Positions 42,263 through 51,388 of a DNA stretch of 64,000 bases are shown in pieces. This stretch comes from an uncultured Clostridia bacterium (GTDB lineage Bacteria; Bacillota; Clostridia; Christensenellales; CAG-917). The translations under genes were made by a program, and so were the position numbers. The notes under the pieces were generated by a model. It saw nothing but the letters and a program-made list of their open reading frames with translations, did no database searches and was not told the origin of the DNA. The stretch covers positions 72,469-136,468 of the forward strand of contig CAKQUX010000003.1 in assembly GCA_934277645.1 (NCBI GenBank), in the 5' to 3' direction. How positions within the stretch are numbered: the stretch's first letter is position 1; every line of letters starts with the position of its first letter.

Positions 42263-43552
42263 ATGAAAAAAATTGTTATAGCAGGCGCAGGACACGGCGG
42301 AATAGTAGCCGCAATAAAACTTGCCAAGCTCGGATACGAAGTTACGCTTTTTGAAAAGGAAAACGATGATTCAATAAGTTACGACTGGTCCGACGATATA
42401 ATGCTTGAAGTTTTCGAGAAAACGGGAATTCCTTGTCCGCCGTCTGAATGTTTCGAGCCTAAAAAACAATGGCGGTTTATTTCTCCCGATTTTAACAGCA
42501 ACATAGTTTTGCCGAAGCCGAAAGACGAAATTTCGATAAAGCGCAGAGAATTTGCCTGCTATTTAATTGACCTTGCTAAGGAAGCAGGCGTCAATATCGA
42601 ACTCGGCGGTGCGGTGGAAAGCCTTGTGTTTGACGGAGATAAGGTTGTCGGCATAAAGGTAAACGAAAACGAGATTAAGGCGGACCTTGTTATCGACGCA
42701 AGCGGCAGAGATTCGGCTTTGCGTGAAGAATTAGTTTCGAAGAAGGTTTTAAGCTACAAAAAGGGAACAACCGATTTTTTGGGCGCTTATCGCGCGTTTT
42801 ACGACTATCCGTTCGATGCGCCCGAAGTGCCTTGCGAGCTTATACTGTTCCATAATGGCGAAAAGGGTATATCTTGGTGCAATTACGGCGCAGGCGGCGA
42901 AGGCGACCTTCTTGTCGCAAGGTTCGGCGGACTAACAGACGAGGCTCTTACAAATGCGATTGACGATTTAAAACCGCGATATGAGTTTCTGTCCGAAAAC
43001 GTAAGAAGAGATAAAAAGATTACAATATGTACGAGATGTTCTCTTCCTGTTTTTGTGACCGAAGGTTATGCGGCTGTCGGTGACAGCGCGTTTATGCCGA
43101 TGCCGCTTATGGGAAGCGGAATCGAATCTGCGATGAAGGCAGGCGCAATTCTTGCCGATGCTTTAAAAACCGATTGCGATATAAACGCTCTTTGGGAATA
43201 CGAAAAAGAATACTATAAGCAAATCGGCGGTGATTTCGTACTTATCGACAGACTTAAAAACAATTTACTTAAAAAATTCGACGCCGACTATCTAAATGCG
43301 GTTTTTGGCTCGGGGATTATCACAAGCGAAGATTTCAACGTTCTTTCGACATCACAGGACGCAAAACTTCCTAAGGGCTTTATCGGTAGCAAAATCAAAC
43401 TTGCGTTTAAGAATTGGGGACTAATTAGACCGCTTATTCCGATACTCGTGAAAGGCTTGAAAGCCAAAAAGGCGGCTCTTAAATTGCCGAAGAAGTTCAA
43501 TGTTAAAAAAATCGCCAAATGGCAAAAGCGTCTTGAAAAAACAGGATACTGA
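42263..43552 (+). CDS. FAD-dependent oxidoreductase (geranylgeranyl reductase-like group)
   Basis: 429-residue flavoprotein. The FAD-binding motif IAGAGHGGIVAAIKLAKLGYEVTLFEKE opens it; a second FAD block VIDASGRDSALRE is near 150 and the third, VGDSAFMPMPLMGSGIESAMKAG (GD motif), near 280. These features fit the PHBH-like group that includes geranylgeranyl reductases and halogenase-like enzymes. Substrate is unknown. The ATG at 42263 has AAGGGGGAAA ahead; an in-frame ATG ten codons upstream lacks a site. The C-terminal 80 residues are basic and hydrophobic, perhaps membrane-associated. Stand-alone. Confidence 0.85.
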   Translation: MKKIVIAGAGHGGIVAAIKLAKLGYEVTLFEKENDDSISYDWSDDIMLEVFEKTGIPCPPSECFEPKKQWRFISPDFNSNIVLPKPKDEISIKRREFACYLIDLAKEAGVNIELGGAVESLVFDGDKVVGIKVNENEIKADLVIDASGRDSALREELVSKKVLSYKKGTTDFLGAYRAFYDYPFDAPEVPCELILFHNGEKGISWCNYGAGGEGDLLVARFGGLTDEALTNAIDDLKPRYEFLSENVRRDKKITICTRCSLPVFVTEGYAAVGDSAFMPMPLMGSGIESAMKAGAILADALKTDCDINALWEYEKEYYKQIGGDFVLIDRLKNNLLKKFDADYLNAVFGSGIITSEDFNVLSTSQDAKLPKGFIGSKIKLAFKNWGLIRPLIPILVKGLKAKKAALKLPKKFNVKKIAKWQKRLEKTGY

Positions 43553-43651
43553 CATTCGATAAAAACAAGTTTTTATGTGTTTTAAAACTTGATTTAAAAT
43601 CGATATAATGCATTAAACCTATCAGCGATATTACAAGCAAAATGCGAAAAC

Positions 43652-43677
43652 AAAAAGGAGCGTAAAGCTCCTTTTAA
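43652..43677. terminator. Bidirectional terminator
   Basis: Stem AAAAGGAGC / GCTCCTTTT with loop GTAAA between the convergent oxidoreductase and symporter genes. Confidence 0.85.
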
Positions 43678-43709
43678 TTTTATGTCGTTAAATCGATTAA
43701 ACCGCTTTG

Positions 43710-45284
43710 CTATTCGTTATCTTGCGTTTCGTCGGATTGAGAATCGGCGGCGACCGAGTTTTCTATGTTCGCTTCGCTTGCAGTTGTTTCTGCATTTTCA
43801 TTTACGTCGTTTGTTGCTCTCTCGGCGTCGTTTTGAGTTTCGCTTTCCGACTCTAAAAAGTCGTCGCTAAGCTCGCCGCGTCTTTCGACAAGTTCACGAT
43901 GCATTGTTTCTTTCGTTTTGAAATCGATTTTATACCAAAACATCGGAATCATACTAAGCAACATACAGATGCCCGGGATAAAGAGATATGCAGCGAAAAC
44001 CGTGTTTTGCATTGCGTCGGAAATTTGCGAGCCGTGCATACCGCCTTGATAACCTGCCGCGCCGACGATAAATATACCGATTGCAACCGAAAGAGCATTG
44101 GAAATTTTGTTTGACAGCGAGAGTACCGCAAACTGCGTGCCTTCCGTTCTGACGCCTGTTTGCCATTCTCTGTAATCGACTATGTCGCTGACCATAATCA
44201 TAGGCAAGTATCCGTGCGGACCGAACGAGAAGCCGACAAGGAATTGATAGACTAAAATCGCCCAAAGCGAACGGAACGCCTGAACGCCCGTGACGTAGAG
44301 AATGAACGATATGGTAGTCATTGCAAAGCCGTATATTGCAAAGACTATGAACGTCTTTTTTTCGCCCCATTTCTTGTTGATAAACGGAACGACGAGAATA
44401 GAAATCATCGACGATACGGCGGACGTAAGACCGATAAGCCAAGGAAGGTTTTCGCCTGCCGCGGCGTAATGGAACGAACCGATCCAAATATCGACGCCGT
44501 CGCGAATGAAGACTGCCGCCGCTTGAACGCCTATGCCCATTGCCATATTTCTGCCGAAGCCGAGCATATAGGTAAGGAACACTATAAGAAGCATTTTGTT
44601 TGTTTTAAGCTCTTTGCCCATTTCTTTGAAAGTCATTCTGTTGGACTTTGACGGAACGGCTTCCTTGTTGAAGAAGTAAATCAAAACGTAAAGGGCGACG
44701 CCTAAAATGCTGAAAAACAACGTTGAGATGAGATATTCCGTTTTGCCGATTACGTCCGATTTAGTGATTGCGCAAATGACGGGAACGACAAGACCCGGAG
44801 CTGCAAGTCCGATGGATTTTAAGGTGTTGGCTATGCCTGCGCAAGCGTTTCTCTCGGACGATTTAGGCGAGAGCAGAGCAAGCATACCTTGCGACGGAAT
44901 GTCCGCAAAACTCATTGCTACGTTCCATAAAACGGTTGTAATTGTTATGTAGACGTACATTCCTGCCATTGTTTTGAAAGGAATGTAGATGAACATAAGA
45001 GTGGTTAAAACTGCAATAGGCAAAGCCGAGAATAAAATAAACGGACGCATTTTGCCCGATTTAAACGTGCTTCGGTCGATAATGTTGCCTATGACGAAGT
45101 CGGCTATTGCGCTTATGACTTTTGCAACGAGAATGATTGCCGCTACAATCATAAGGTCGGCTTTGAAGAGCGTGGTGTAGAACTGCGATTGATAACTGTT
45201 CGTAAGTCCTATCATAAGCTGCAAGCCGAAAATTCCGAACGAATAGGCAAACATAGATTTTGCCGATAAAATTTTCTTTTCCAT
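43710..45284 (-). CDS. GPH-family sugar:cation symporter (MelB-like) with acidic tail
   Basis: Major-facilitator permease of 524 residues with 12 predicted helices. It fits the glycoside-pentoside-hexuronide:cation symporter family: FGIFGLQLMIGLTNSYQSQFYT, the DFVIGNIIDRSTFKSGKMRPFILFSALP block (about 62-90, with the cation-site Asp positions) and FGPHGYLPMIMVSDIVDYREWQTG (about 355-380). The sugar is not predictable. The last ~55 residues are Glu/Asp/Asn/Ala rich and unstructured-looking, beyond the usual end near 455-465. AGGGG precedes the start. No glycosidase is adjacent; the GH2 enzyme is 33 kb away. Confidence 0.9.
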   Translation of the reverse strand: MEKKILSAKSMFAYSFGIFGLQLMIGLTNSYQSQFYTTLFKADLMIVAAIILVAKVISAIADFVIGNIIDRSTFKSGKMRPFILFSALPIAVLTTLMFIYIPFKTMAGMYVYITITTVLWNVAMSFADIPSQGMLALLSPKSSERNACAGIANTLKSIGLAAPGLVVPVICAITKSDVIGKTEYLISTLFFSILGVALYVLIYFFNKEAVPSKSNRMTFKEMGKELKTNKMLLIVFLTYMLGFGRNMAMGIGVQAAAVFIRDGVDIWIGSFHYAAAGENLPWLIGLTSAVSSMISILVVPFINKKWGEKKTFIVFAIYGFAMTTISFILYVTGVQAFRSLWAILVYQFLVGFSFGPHGYLPMIMVSDIVDYREWQTGVRTEGTQFAVLSLSNKISNALSVAIGIFIVGAAGYQGGMHGSQISDAMQNTVFAAYLFIPGICMLLSMIPMFWYKIDFKTKETMHRELVERRGELSDDFLESESETQNDAERATNDVNENAETTASEANIENSVAADSQSDETQDNE

Positions 45285-45499
45285 ATTTTCCCCTGTTTTT
45301 GAAAAGATTTGTAAATCGCCGCCTTAGCGGCAAATATAAAACCTAAAATAATTATACATTATTAAACCTGTTAAGTAAATATTATAATTCTCAAAACAAG
45401 CCGAATAGGCTAAAAATATCAAAAGATGACAAAAATAAAAAAAGTAGGGAATAATTATATAAAATCTTAAAATTTTGTGAAAAAATTTATATAAAATTG

Positions 45500-45528
45500 T
45501 TGACAAAATTTAAGTTCGGTATTATTCT
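45500..45528 (+). promoter_or_regulatory. Promoter of the ribbon-helix-helix gene
   Basis: TTGACA, 17-base spacer, TATTCT; 22 bases before the ATG, with GGAGGTCA as ribosome binding site. Confidence 0.7.
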
Positions 45529-45549
45529 ATTATCGTAAAGGAGGTCAGT

Positions 45550-46185
45550 ATGAGTAAATCGTTGTACAGCTTGATTTTATCGGACAAAGTCGTAGCGGCA
45601 GTTGACAGCGAAGCGGCAAAACGCGGAATGAATCGAAGCAGTTTGATTAACGAAGTTTTGGCTGATTATTTGCAGATTGAAACTCCCGAACAACAGATGA
45701 GAAATATCTTTAAGAATATCGATAAACTTATCGGCGGATATTTCGAAGCTCTGCTTCCTTCAAACAGCAGGTCGATGGCTCTTAAAACTTCGCTTGATTA
45801 TAAGTATAAGCCGACGGTCAAGTATGAACTCGAACTTTCAAAAACGCCCGAAAACGATTTGGGAACACTTAAAGTTCAATGGAGAACAACTTCTGAAGAG
45901 CTTACGCTTAAAATCGACGAATTCATAAAAATATGGATGGCGGTCGAAAGCAAGTATTCAAAGCACGTCATCGGATACGTTTACGAAGATAACAAGTTTC
46001 AAAGGACTTTTGCCCTTCCACCGGGAATCGAGTTTAGCATAAGCTATATTTCAAACGGCATCGGTAAATATATCAGGTTGTTTGATAAGGCGCTTAAAAG
46101 CTACGCTACGGGTGGACTTAAATCGGCAGACGACGTTGAACGCTATTATTGCGACTACGTTTTGTCGATGGAAGAATTCATTTAG
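45550..46185 (+). CDS. Ribbon-helix-helix protein with large C-terminal domain
   Basis: 211 residues. The first ~45 look like a CopG/Arc ribbon-helix-helix DNA-binding domain: SKSLYSLILSDKVVAAVDSEAAKRGMNRSSLINEVLADYL, with a strand then two helices. The remaining ~165 residues are unrecognised: a helix (QQMRNIFKNIDKLIGGYFEALL), then beta-rich segments with LKTSLDYKYKPTVKYELELSK and FALPPGIEFSISYIS. Antitoxin-type RHH proteins are usually short, and no toxin is adjacent, so a transcription factor with a sensing or oligomerising domain is more likely. Strong GGAGGT site. Confidence 0.75.
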   Translation: MSKSLYSLILSDKVVAAVDSEAAKRGMNRSSLINEVLADYLQIETPEQQMRNIFKNIDKLIGGYFEALLPSNSRSMALKTSLDYKYKPTVKYELELSKTPENDLGTLKVQWRTTSEELTLKIDEFIKIWMAVESKYSKHVIGYVYEDNKFQRTFALPPGIEFSISYISNGIGKYIRLFDKALKSYATGGLKSADDVERYYCDYVLSMEEFI

Positions 46186-46461
46186 CCCCGCATAGCCACG
46201 CAATTTTACGTTTGAAGAATAATGCCCGTCGGGCAGGGTTTCTTGTACGAAAAAACCAAGTGATATGCTTGCGGCTTGGACTTAGTTGTTAAAGTGTTCG
46301 GCAGTCAAATGCCAAAAGGGACAAAAAGTCAGAAAACGAAACTAACCGTAATAAGTAGAAAAGAAATAGAATTGAATTAGAAAAGAAATCGAATTATGTG
46401 GTCGGCGACTAAGCCGCATACGACTAAGCTGTCAGATCAGGTTCGGGAAGGAGGAATTTAT
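46186..46461 (+). other. clpB leader region with three adjacent hairpins, unassigned
   Basis: Hairpins follow each other at 46223-46235 (TGCCC/GGGCA), 46237-46257 (GGTTT/AAACC) and 46256-46279 (CCAAG/CTTGG); the last two share two bases. An exact 9-base direct repeat CGACTAAGC occurs at 46406 and 46421. The 3' end is GGGAAGGAGGAA, the clpB ribosome binding site. No CIRCE inverted repeat (TTAGCACTC type) or CtsR heptamer pair was found by eye. May be a regulatory leader or a small RNA. Confidence 0.4.
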
Positions 46462-49038
46462 ATGGATATCGAAAAATTCACAAGGAAATCGGTTACCGCA
46501 ATCACCGACGCACAGAATTATGCGAAGAAGAACGGCAGCAACCAGATTGCTTTGGAACATCTGGCGCTTGCGCTACTTACAGGTGAAGATAGCATCGCAA
46601 AAGAAATATTAAACAAAACGGGGGCGAATTCCGACGGACTTATAAAAGAGTTGACGTCAAGCCTTAAAACGCTCCCTGTAATTTCGATGGCGGGCGACGG
46701 GGTGTACGTTGACAGTAAAGTGCAGGACGTCCTTAACACCGCAGAAGAAGAAGCTAAAAAAGACGGCGACGCATTCGTTTCCGTCGAACGCATATTCGGG
46801 CTGATTTTGAAATCGCCGACGGATATGCTCAAAAAACTGTTTACTAAGTATTCGGTTTTTTATAACAAATACACCGAGGAGGTAAAGAAAATGAAAATTA
46901 CACCAAATACATCGGATAATGCCGAAGATACGATGGAAGCGCTCAAAAAATACGGCACAGACCTTGTCGAAAGAGCGAAAGAGAATAAACTCGACCCCGT
47001 TATCGGCAGAGACGACGAAATAAGAAACGTTATCAGAATATTGACAAGAAAAACCAAAAATAACCCTGTGCTTATCGGCGAACCGGGCGTAGGTAAAACC
47101 GCAATCGCAGAGGGTTTGGCGCAACGTATCGTTAGAGGAGACGTTCCCGAAGGTCTTAAAAACAAGAGCCTTATCGCGCTCGATATGGGCGCGCTTATCG
47201 CAGGCGCTAAGTACCGCGGCGAGTTCGAAGAAAGACTTAAAGCGGTTTTGAACGAAGTTAAGGCAAAAGAGGGCGAAGTCTTGTTGTTCATCGACGAACT
47301 TCATACGATAGTCGGCGCAGGTAAAACCGAAGGCAGTATGGACGCAGGCAACTTGCTTAAACCTATGCTTGCTCGTGGCGAGCTTCACTGCATAGGCGCA
47401 ACGACGCTTGACGAGTACAGAAAGTATATCGAAAAAGACGCGGCATTGGAACGTCGTTTCCAACCTGTTATGGTTGACGAACCGACCGTTGAAGATACGA
47501 TTGCGATACTTCGTGGACTTAAAGAGCGTTACGAAATATTCCACGGCGTAAAAATTCACGACGACGCATTGGTCAGCGCGGCAACGCTTTCTAACAGATA
47601 TATAACCGACAGATTTTTACCTGATAAAGCTATCGACCTTGTCGACGAAGCGTGCGCTATGATAAGAACCGAAATTGACAGTATGCCTATCGAAATGGAC
47701 GTTATTTCGAGAAAAATTATTCAGCTCGAAATCGAAGAAATGGCTCTTGAAAAAGAAACGGACAAATTGTCGGTCGAAAGGCTCGAAAAATTGAAACAAG
47801 AACTCAAAGCCAATAAAGATAAGTTCGCGAAAATGAAAGCGCAATGGGATGCCGAAAAGAAAGGCATTACGGGCGTGCAAGGCATAAAGGCAGAAATCGA
47901 CAGACTTACGAACGAAGCCGAAAACGCAAAACGCAACTCTGATTATGCAAGAGCGGCGGAAATCGAATACGGACTTATTCCTAAACTCAACGAAGAACTC
48001 AAATCTGCCGAAACAAAGAAAACCACAAAGAAGAAACTTCTCCGTGACGAAGTTACGAGCGAAGAAATTTCGGCAATCGTTGCTAAGTGGACGGGAATTC
48101 CTGTCTCGAAACTTATGGAAGGCGAAAGAGAAAAACTTCTTCACTTGTCCGACGAACTCCACAAGAGAGTTATCGGACAAAACGAAGCCGTCGATAAAGT
48201 TTCGGAAGCTATCCTTCGTTCGAGAGCTAAAATTTCGGATGAAAACAGACCAATCGGTTCGTTCTTGTTCTTAGGTCCTACCGGCGTAGGTAAAACCGAA
48301 CTTGCGAAAACGCTTTCGGAAAACCTTTTCGACGACGAGAAGAATATCGTCCGAATCGATATGACGGAATATATGGAAAAATTCAGCGTATCGAGACTTA
48401 TCGGCGCGCCTCCGGGATACGTCGGATATGACGAAGGCGGACAACTTACCGAAGCGGTCAGAAGAAAACCTTACAGCGTAATTTTGTTCGACGAAATCGA
48501 AAAAGCGCATCCTGACGTATTCAACATTTTGTTGCAAGTGCTTGACGATGGCAGAATTACGGACAGCCAAGGCAGAACGGTTGACTTTAAGAACACTGTC
48601 ATAATCTTGACGTCAAACCTCGGAAGCAATTTGATTTTGGATTCGATTACCAAAAACGGCAAGGTAGACGACGAAACGAAGAAGACGGTGGACGAGCTTT
48701 TGAAACAGAAATTCAGACCTGAGTTTCTGAACAGACTTGACGAAATCGTGTTGTTCACGCCGCTCAGCAAGGATGAAATCAAGAGCATAGTCGACCTTAT
48801 GATCGGCAAACTTGCAAAGCGTTTGTCTGACCAAAACCTTAATCTTGTCGTTACCGACAAAGCGAAAGACAAAATCGTTGACGGCGGTTATGATGTGAAC
48901 TTCGGCGCAAGACCTCTTAAACGTTATATTCAAACGAACGTTGAAAACTTGCTTGCAAGAAAGATTCTCGAAGGCAACCTCGATGACGGCGCAACTTTGA
49001 CGGTCGACGTGGACGGCGATAAGTTTGTTATTAAATAA
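46462..49038 (+). CDS. clpB: ClpB-type protein disaggregase
   Basis: Hexameric AAA+ chaperone resolubilising aggregates with DnaK. 858 residues: Clp N domain (about 1-140), NBD1 with Walker A GEPGVGKTA and Walker B LLFIDELHTIVGAG, a long coiled-coil middle domain (about 395-515, charged Glu/Lys repeats), NBD2 with GPTGVGKTELAKTL, VILFDEIEKAHPDVFN and the C-terminal arginine finger region FRPEFLNRLDE. The long M-domain and absence of ClpP-loop IGL/F-type motifs favour ClpB over ClpC. I use the ATG at 46462, which has GGGAAGGAGG ahead. Monocistronic. Confidence 0.93.
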   Translation: MDIEKFTRKSVTAITDAQNYAKKNGSNQIALEHLALALLTGEDSIAKEILNKTGANSDGLIKELTSSLKTLPVISMAGDGVYVDSKVQDVLNTAEEEAKKDGDAFVSVERIFGLILKSPTDMLKKLFTKYSVFYNKYTEEVKKMKITPNTSDNAEDTMEALKKYGTDLVERAKENKLDPVIGRDDEIRNVIRILTRKTKNNPVLIGEPGVGKTAIAEGLAQRIVRGDVPEGLKNKSLIALDMGALIAGAKYRGEFEERLKAVLNEVKAKEGEVLLFIDELHTIVGAGKTEGSMDAGNLLKPMLARGELHCIGATTLDEYRKYIEKDAALERRFQPVMVDEPTVEDTIAILRGLKERYEIFHGVKIHDDALVSAATLSNRYITDRFLPDKAIDLVDEACAMIRTEIDSMPIEMDVISRKIIQLEIEEMALEKETDKLSVERLEKLKQELKANKDKFAKMKAQWDAEKKGITGVQGIKAEIDRLTNEAENAKRNSDYARAAEIEYGLIPKLNEELKSAETKKTTKKKLLRDEVTSEEISAIVAKWTGIPVSKLMEGEREKLLHLSDELHKRVIGQNEAVDKVSEAILRSRAKISDENRPIGSFLFLGPTGVGKTELAKTLSENLFDDEKNIVRIDMTEYMEKFSVSRLIGAPPGYVGYDEGGQLTEAVRRKPYSVILFDEIEKAHPDVFNILLQVLDDGRITDSQGRTVDFKNTVIILTSNLGSNLILDSITKNGKVDDETKKTVDELLKQKFRPEFLNRLDEIVLFTPLSKDEIKSIVDLMIGKLAKRLSDQNLNLVVTDKAKDKIVDGGYDVNFGARPLKRYIQTNVENLLARKILEGNLDDGATLTVDVDGDKFVIK

Positions 49039-49109
49039 TAAACATACGTCTTGTTAAATCGGTATAAATTCTCTTTGCTAAACAAGGTAGAAAATAAGGC
49101 GAGTCAACA

Positions 49110-49250
49110 ATTAAGTAGTGGTGCGGTTGCGATAATCAAGTAGTGCGGTTGCGATAATCGTGTAAAATTTCATTCCGTCTATTAGAGTTAAACTGCTTGT
49201 AAATAAAGCGTGACAAAAACTAAGAGAATTGACAAAAACAAAGAGAATTT
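49110..49250. repeat. Two short tandem duplications after clpB
   Basis: GTGCGGTTGCGATAATC is repeated exactly at 49121-49137 and 49143-49159, and GACAAAAACxAAGAGAATT at 49212-49230 and 49231-49249 with one mismatch. The surrounding 49039-49323 spacer shows no gene. Confidence 0.8.
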
Positions 49251-49258
49251 GTTTAAAG

Positions 49259-49287
49259 AAAAACGGCTATTAAATTAGCCGTTTTTT
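49259..49287. terminator. Bidirectional terminator between clpB and the MgtC gene
   Basis: Stem AAACGGCTA / TAGCCGTTT with loop TTAAAT, A and T flanks. Confidence 0.85.
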
Positions 49288-49323
49288 GTTGCTATTTTGC
49301 ATATTAAATGTTAAAAATCATTC

Positions 49324-50019
49324 TTAAATTTCTTCGTATTTTTCAAGCGACTTTATGTACGGGTTTTCCGCCATAATTTCGTGAATACGTTCGGCAGTGT
49401 AGATAGACGTAACCGAAAATTCAAGGTCTGCAACGTATCCGCCTTTGCCGTCCGTGTTTTCTTTATAACGCAAGAAGCGTTTGATTTTGAACACTTCTTT
49501 GAAACATTGCAACTCTTCGCTGCTGTTGACTTCTATTTGCGCTTTAAGTATGCTGTAAACTCTTCCGCGTAAAACTTTGAAAGGAATGTGCAACAACACT
49601 TGGAAACCTATAAGAAGAATCGTTGACGCAATGCCTATGACGTACATTCCTGCGCCGAGAGCAAGACCGATGCCCGAAGTCGCCCAAATGCCTGCCGCGG
49701 TAGTTATGCCATGGAGCATATCTCTGCGATATATGATGACGCCTGCGCCAAGGAAACCTATGCCGCTGACGACCTGCGCCGCAATACGTGCAGAGTCTGC
49801 GCCTCTGACGCCGCCGCTTCCGATTGCTTGGTCGGCGAAACCGTATTTAGACACAATCATCATTATGCAAGCTGCCATACAGACTATTGCGTGGGTACGG
49901 ATGCCTGCTTCTTTTGAACGGGTCTTTCTTTCGTAGCCGATTAAAAAGCCGCAGAGACCTGCCAAGAATATTCTGAGTATAAGCCATAAAGCGTCAAGGC
50001 TACCGTCGATAATCTGCAT
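49324..50019 (-). CDS. MgtC/SapB family membrane protein
   Basis: 231 residues. N-terminal membrane domain with four or five helices: LAGLCGFLIGYERKTRSKEAGIRTHAIVCMAACIMMI (family signature) and RIAAQVVSGIGFLGAGVIIYR; C-terminal soluble ACT-like region (about 150-231). MgtC proteins affect Mg or membrane energetics and virulence in pathogens; in Clostridia the role is not settled. I start at 50019, where AAGGAG precedes the ATG; an in-frame start five codons earlier has none. No acidic tail. A good promoter lies 90 bases upstream. Confidence 0.92.
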   Translation of the reverse strand: MQIIDGSLDALWLILRIFLAGLCGFLIGYERKTRSKEAGIRTHAIVCMAACIMMIVSKYGFADQAIGSGGVRGADSARIAAQVVSGIGFLGAGVIIYRRDMLHGITTAAGIWATSGIGLALGAGMYVIGIASTILLIGFQVLLHIPFKVLRGRVYSILKAQIEVNSSEELQCFKEVFKIKRFLRYKENTDGKGGYVADLEFSVTSIYTAERIHEIMAENPYIKSLEKYEEI

Positions 50020-50108
50020 TTTTACTCCTTGCAATAGTAGTTTTATTGTAGGGACAAATTGTTATATATATTATATAAAATATATAAAACTGTCCAAACG
50101 ATTATTCT

Positions 50109-50136
50109 ATTATACAGCTTTTTAAAAATTTGTCAA
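50109..50136 (-). promoter_or_regulatory. Promoter of the MgtC-family gene
   Basis: On the minus strand TTGACA, 16-base spacer, TATAAT. No M-box type Mg riboswitch is visible in the 90-base leader. Confidence 0.7.
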
Positions 50137-50204
50137 GACTAAGTTTAATTTATTCCGATATAATTTTTACGGCTTTTCTCAAAACGCTTTTTTGCGTTTT
50201 AGCC

Positions 50205-50233
50205 TTTACATAACACGGTTAAAAGTGTATAAT
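50205..50233 (+). promoter_or_regulatory. Promoter of the lipid kinase gene
   Basis: TTTACA, 17-base spacer, perfect TATAAT; 21 bases before the ATG. A hairpin AAAACGC/GCGTTTT (50180-50200) lies just upstream. Confidence 0.7.
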
Positions 50234-50254
50234 ATTTTTATTGGGAGAAGAACT

Positions 50255-51127
50255 ATGTTTGATATAATTTACAATCCGACAAGCAAAAGCGGAAGCAGTA
50301 TCAAAATTTTCAATGAGCTTATAAGCGAGTTCGATAAACGTGGCGTCGAGTACACGCTTCACAAAACGGAGCGTAAGAATCACGCAACGGAAATCGTGAG
50401 AGAGATAAACAAAACACAAACTGACGCAAAGGTTTTGGTTTTGGGTGGCGACGGAACTTTCGGCGAAGCTCTTATGGGAATTGAAAACTTCGATACCATT
50501 GCGCTTGGACTTTTGCCTTGCGGAACGGGTAACGACTTCGCAAGAGCGATGAAGTTTCCGAAAAAGACGATAGATTTTGTCGAACAATTTTTGAAAGGCG
50601 AAGTCAGACGTACCGACTTTATTCAAATCAACGACGACTTGCGTTGTTTGAACGTCGCTGGGCTCGGTATGGACGTCGATATATTGGAACGCTATGCGAC
50701 TCAAAAGGAAAAGAAGGGCAAAGCGAGTTATTTCGCCGCGCTTTTGTGGGTCGTTTTACACTTGAAGTTTCATAAAATCAGATATACGATTGACGGCGTG
50801 ACCGAAGACAGAGATATTTTGATAACTTCCGTCGCAAACGGACTTTATGTCGGCGGAGGACTTAATATGTCGCCGAATTCGGTTATAGGCGACGGACTTT
50901 TGAACGTAGTCATGATTGACAAACTCAAAAAGGGACAAAAATATCCGATGCTTTTCAGTTATTTAAAGACCAAGCATCTCAGCCGTCCTGAAACGAGAGA
51001 GTTCGTGCGTGATGAATTTGACCTTGAAATTTTGGACAACAGCAAATTTCAAATCGACGGTGAACTTTACGATTTAAAGAAAATTCATTGTAAACTCGTC
51101 CACGACAAGTTGAGAATTTTAAACTGA
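50255..51127 (+). CDS. Diacylglycerol kinase family lipid kinase (DgkB/YegS-like)
   Basis: 290-residue cytoplasmic lipid kinase. It opens FDIIYNPTSKSGSS, shows the ATP-binding motif LVLGGDGTFGEALMGIEN (about 68-85) and PCGTGNDFARAM (about 95-107), then the beta-sandwich substrate domain with FQIDGELYDL near the end. DgkB-like enzymes return diacylglycerol to phosphatidic acid. The lipid substrate of individual members is often untested. The ATG at 50255 has GGGAGAAG ahead; a longer frame would include the promoter. Confidence 0.9.
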   Translation: MFDIIYNPTSKSGSSIKIFNELISEFDKRGVEYTLHKTERKNHATEIVREINKTQTDAKVLVLGGDGTFGEALMGIENFDTIALGLLPCGTGNDFARAMKFPKKTIDFVEQFLKGEVRRTDFIQINDDLRCLNVAGLGMDVDILERYATQKEKKGKASYFAALLWVVLHLKFHKIRYTIDGVTEDRDILITSVANGLYVGGGLNMSPNSVIGDGLLNVVMIDKLKKGQKYPMLFSYLKTKHLSRPETREFVRDEFDLEILDNSKFQIDGELYDLKKIHCKLVHDKLRILN

Positions 51128-51388
51128 GTAGTTGCGTTCCTTTTAGGCGAAACGTTTAAGTTGATTGTATAAAGATTAAACTATTGGTTGCCGGTAAAAA
51201 TCTGCTTTAACTTAGTATAAGATTTGTTTAAGTCAGTTTGAAATCTATCAGGTTGGTATATTAAATCTATCAAGATGCCACATTATATTCCGATTGAGAA
51301 TTGAACGAAACAAAGCTCGTATGAAATTTATTGTATTAGTTTAAATATCAAGACTTTAACTTATCGGTGCATAAATTTAATAGTAAAC

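Noticed and set aside
46430..46462. CAGGTTCGGGAAGGAGGAA near clpB looks like the SRP RNA apical motif (CAGGUCCGGAAGGAAGCAGC)
   Set aside because: The closing AGCAGC arm and the 3' half of the helix are missing; the sequence runs straight into clpB codons and serves as its ribosome binding site.
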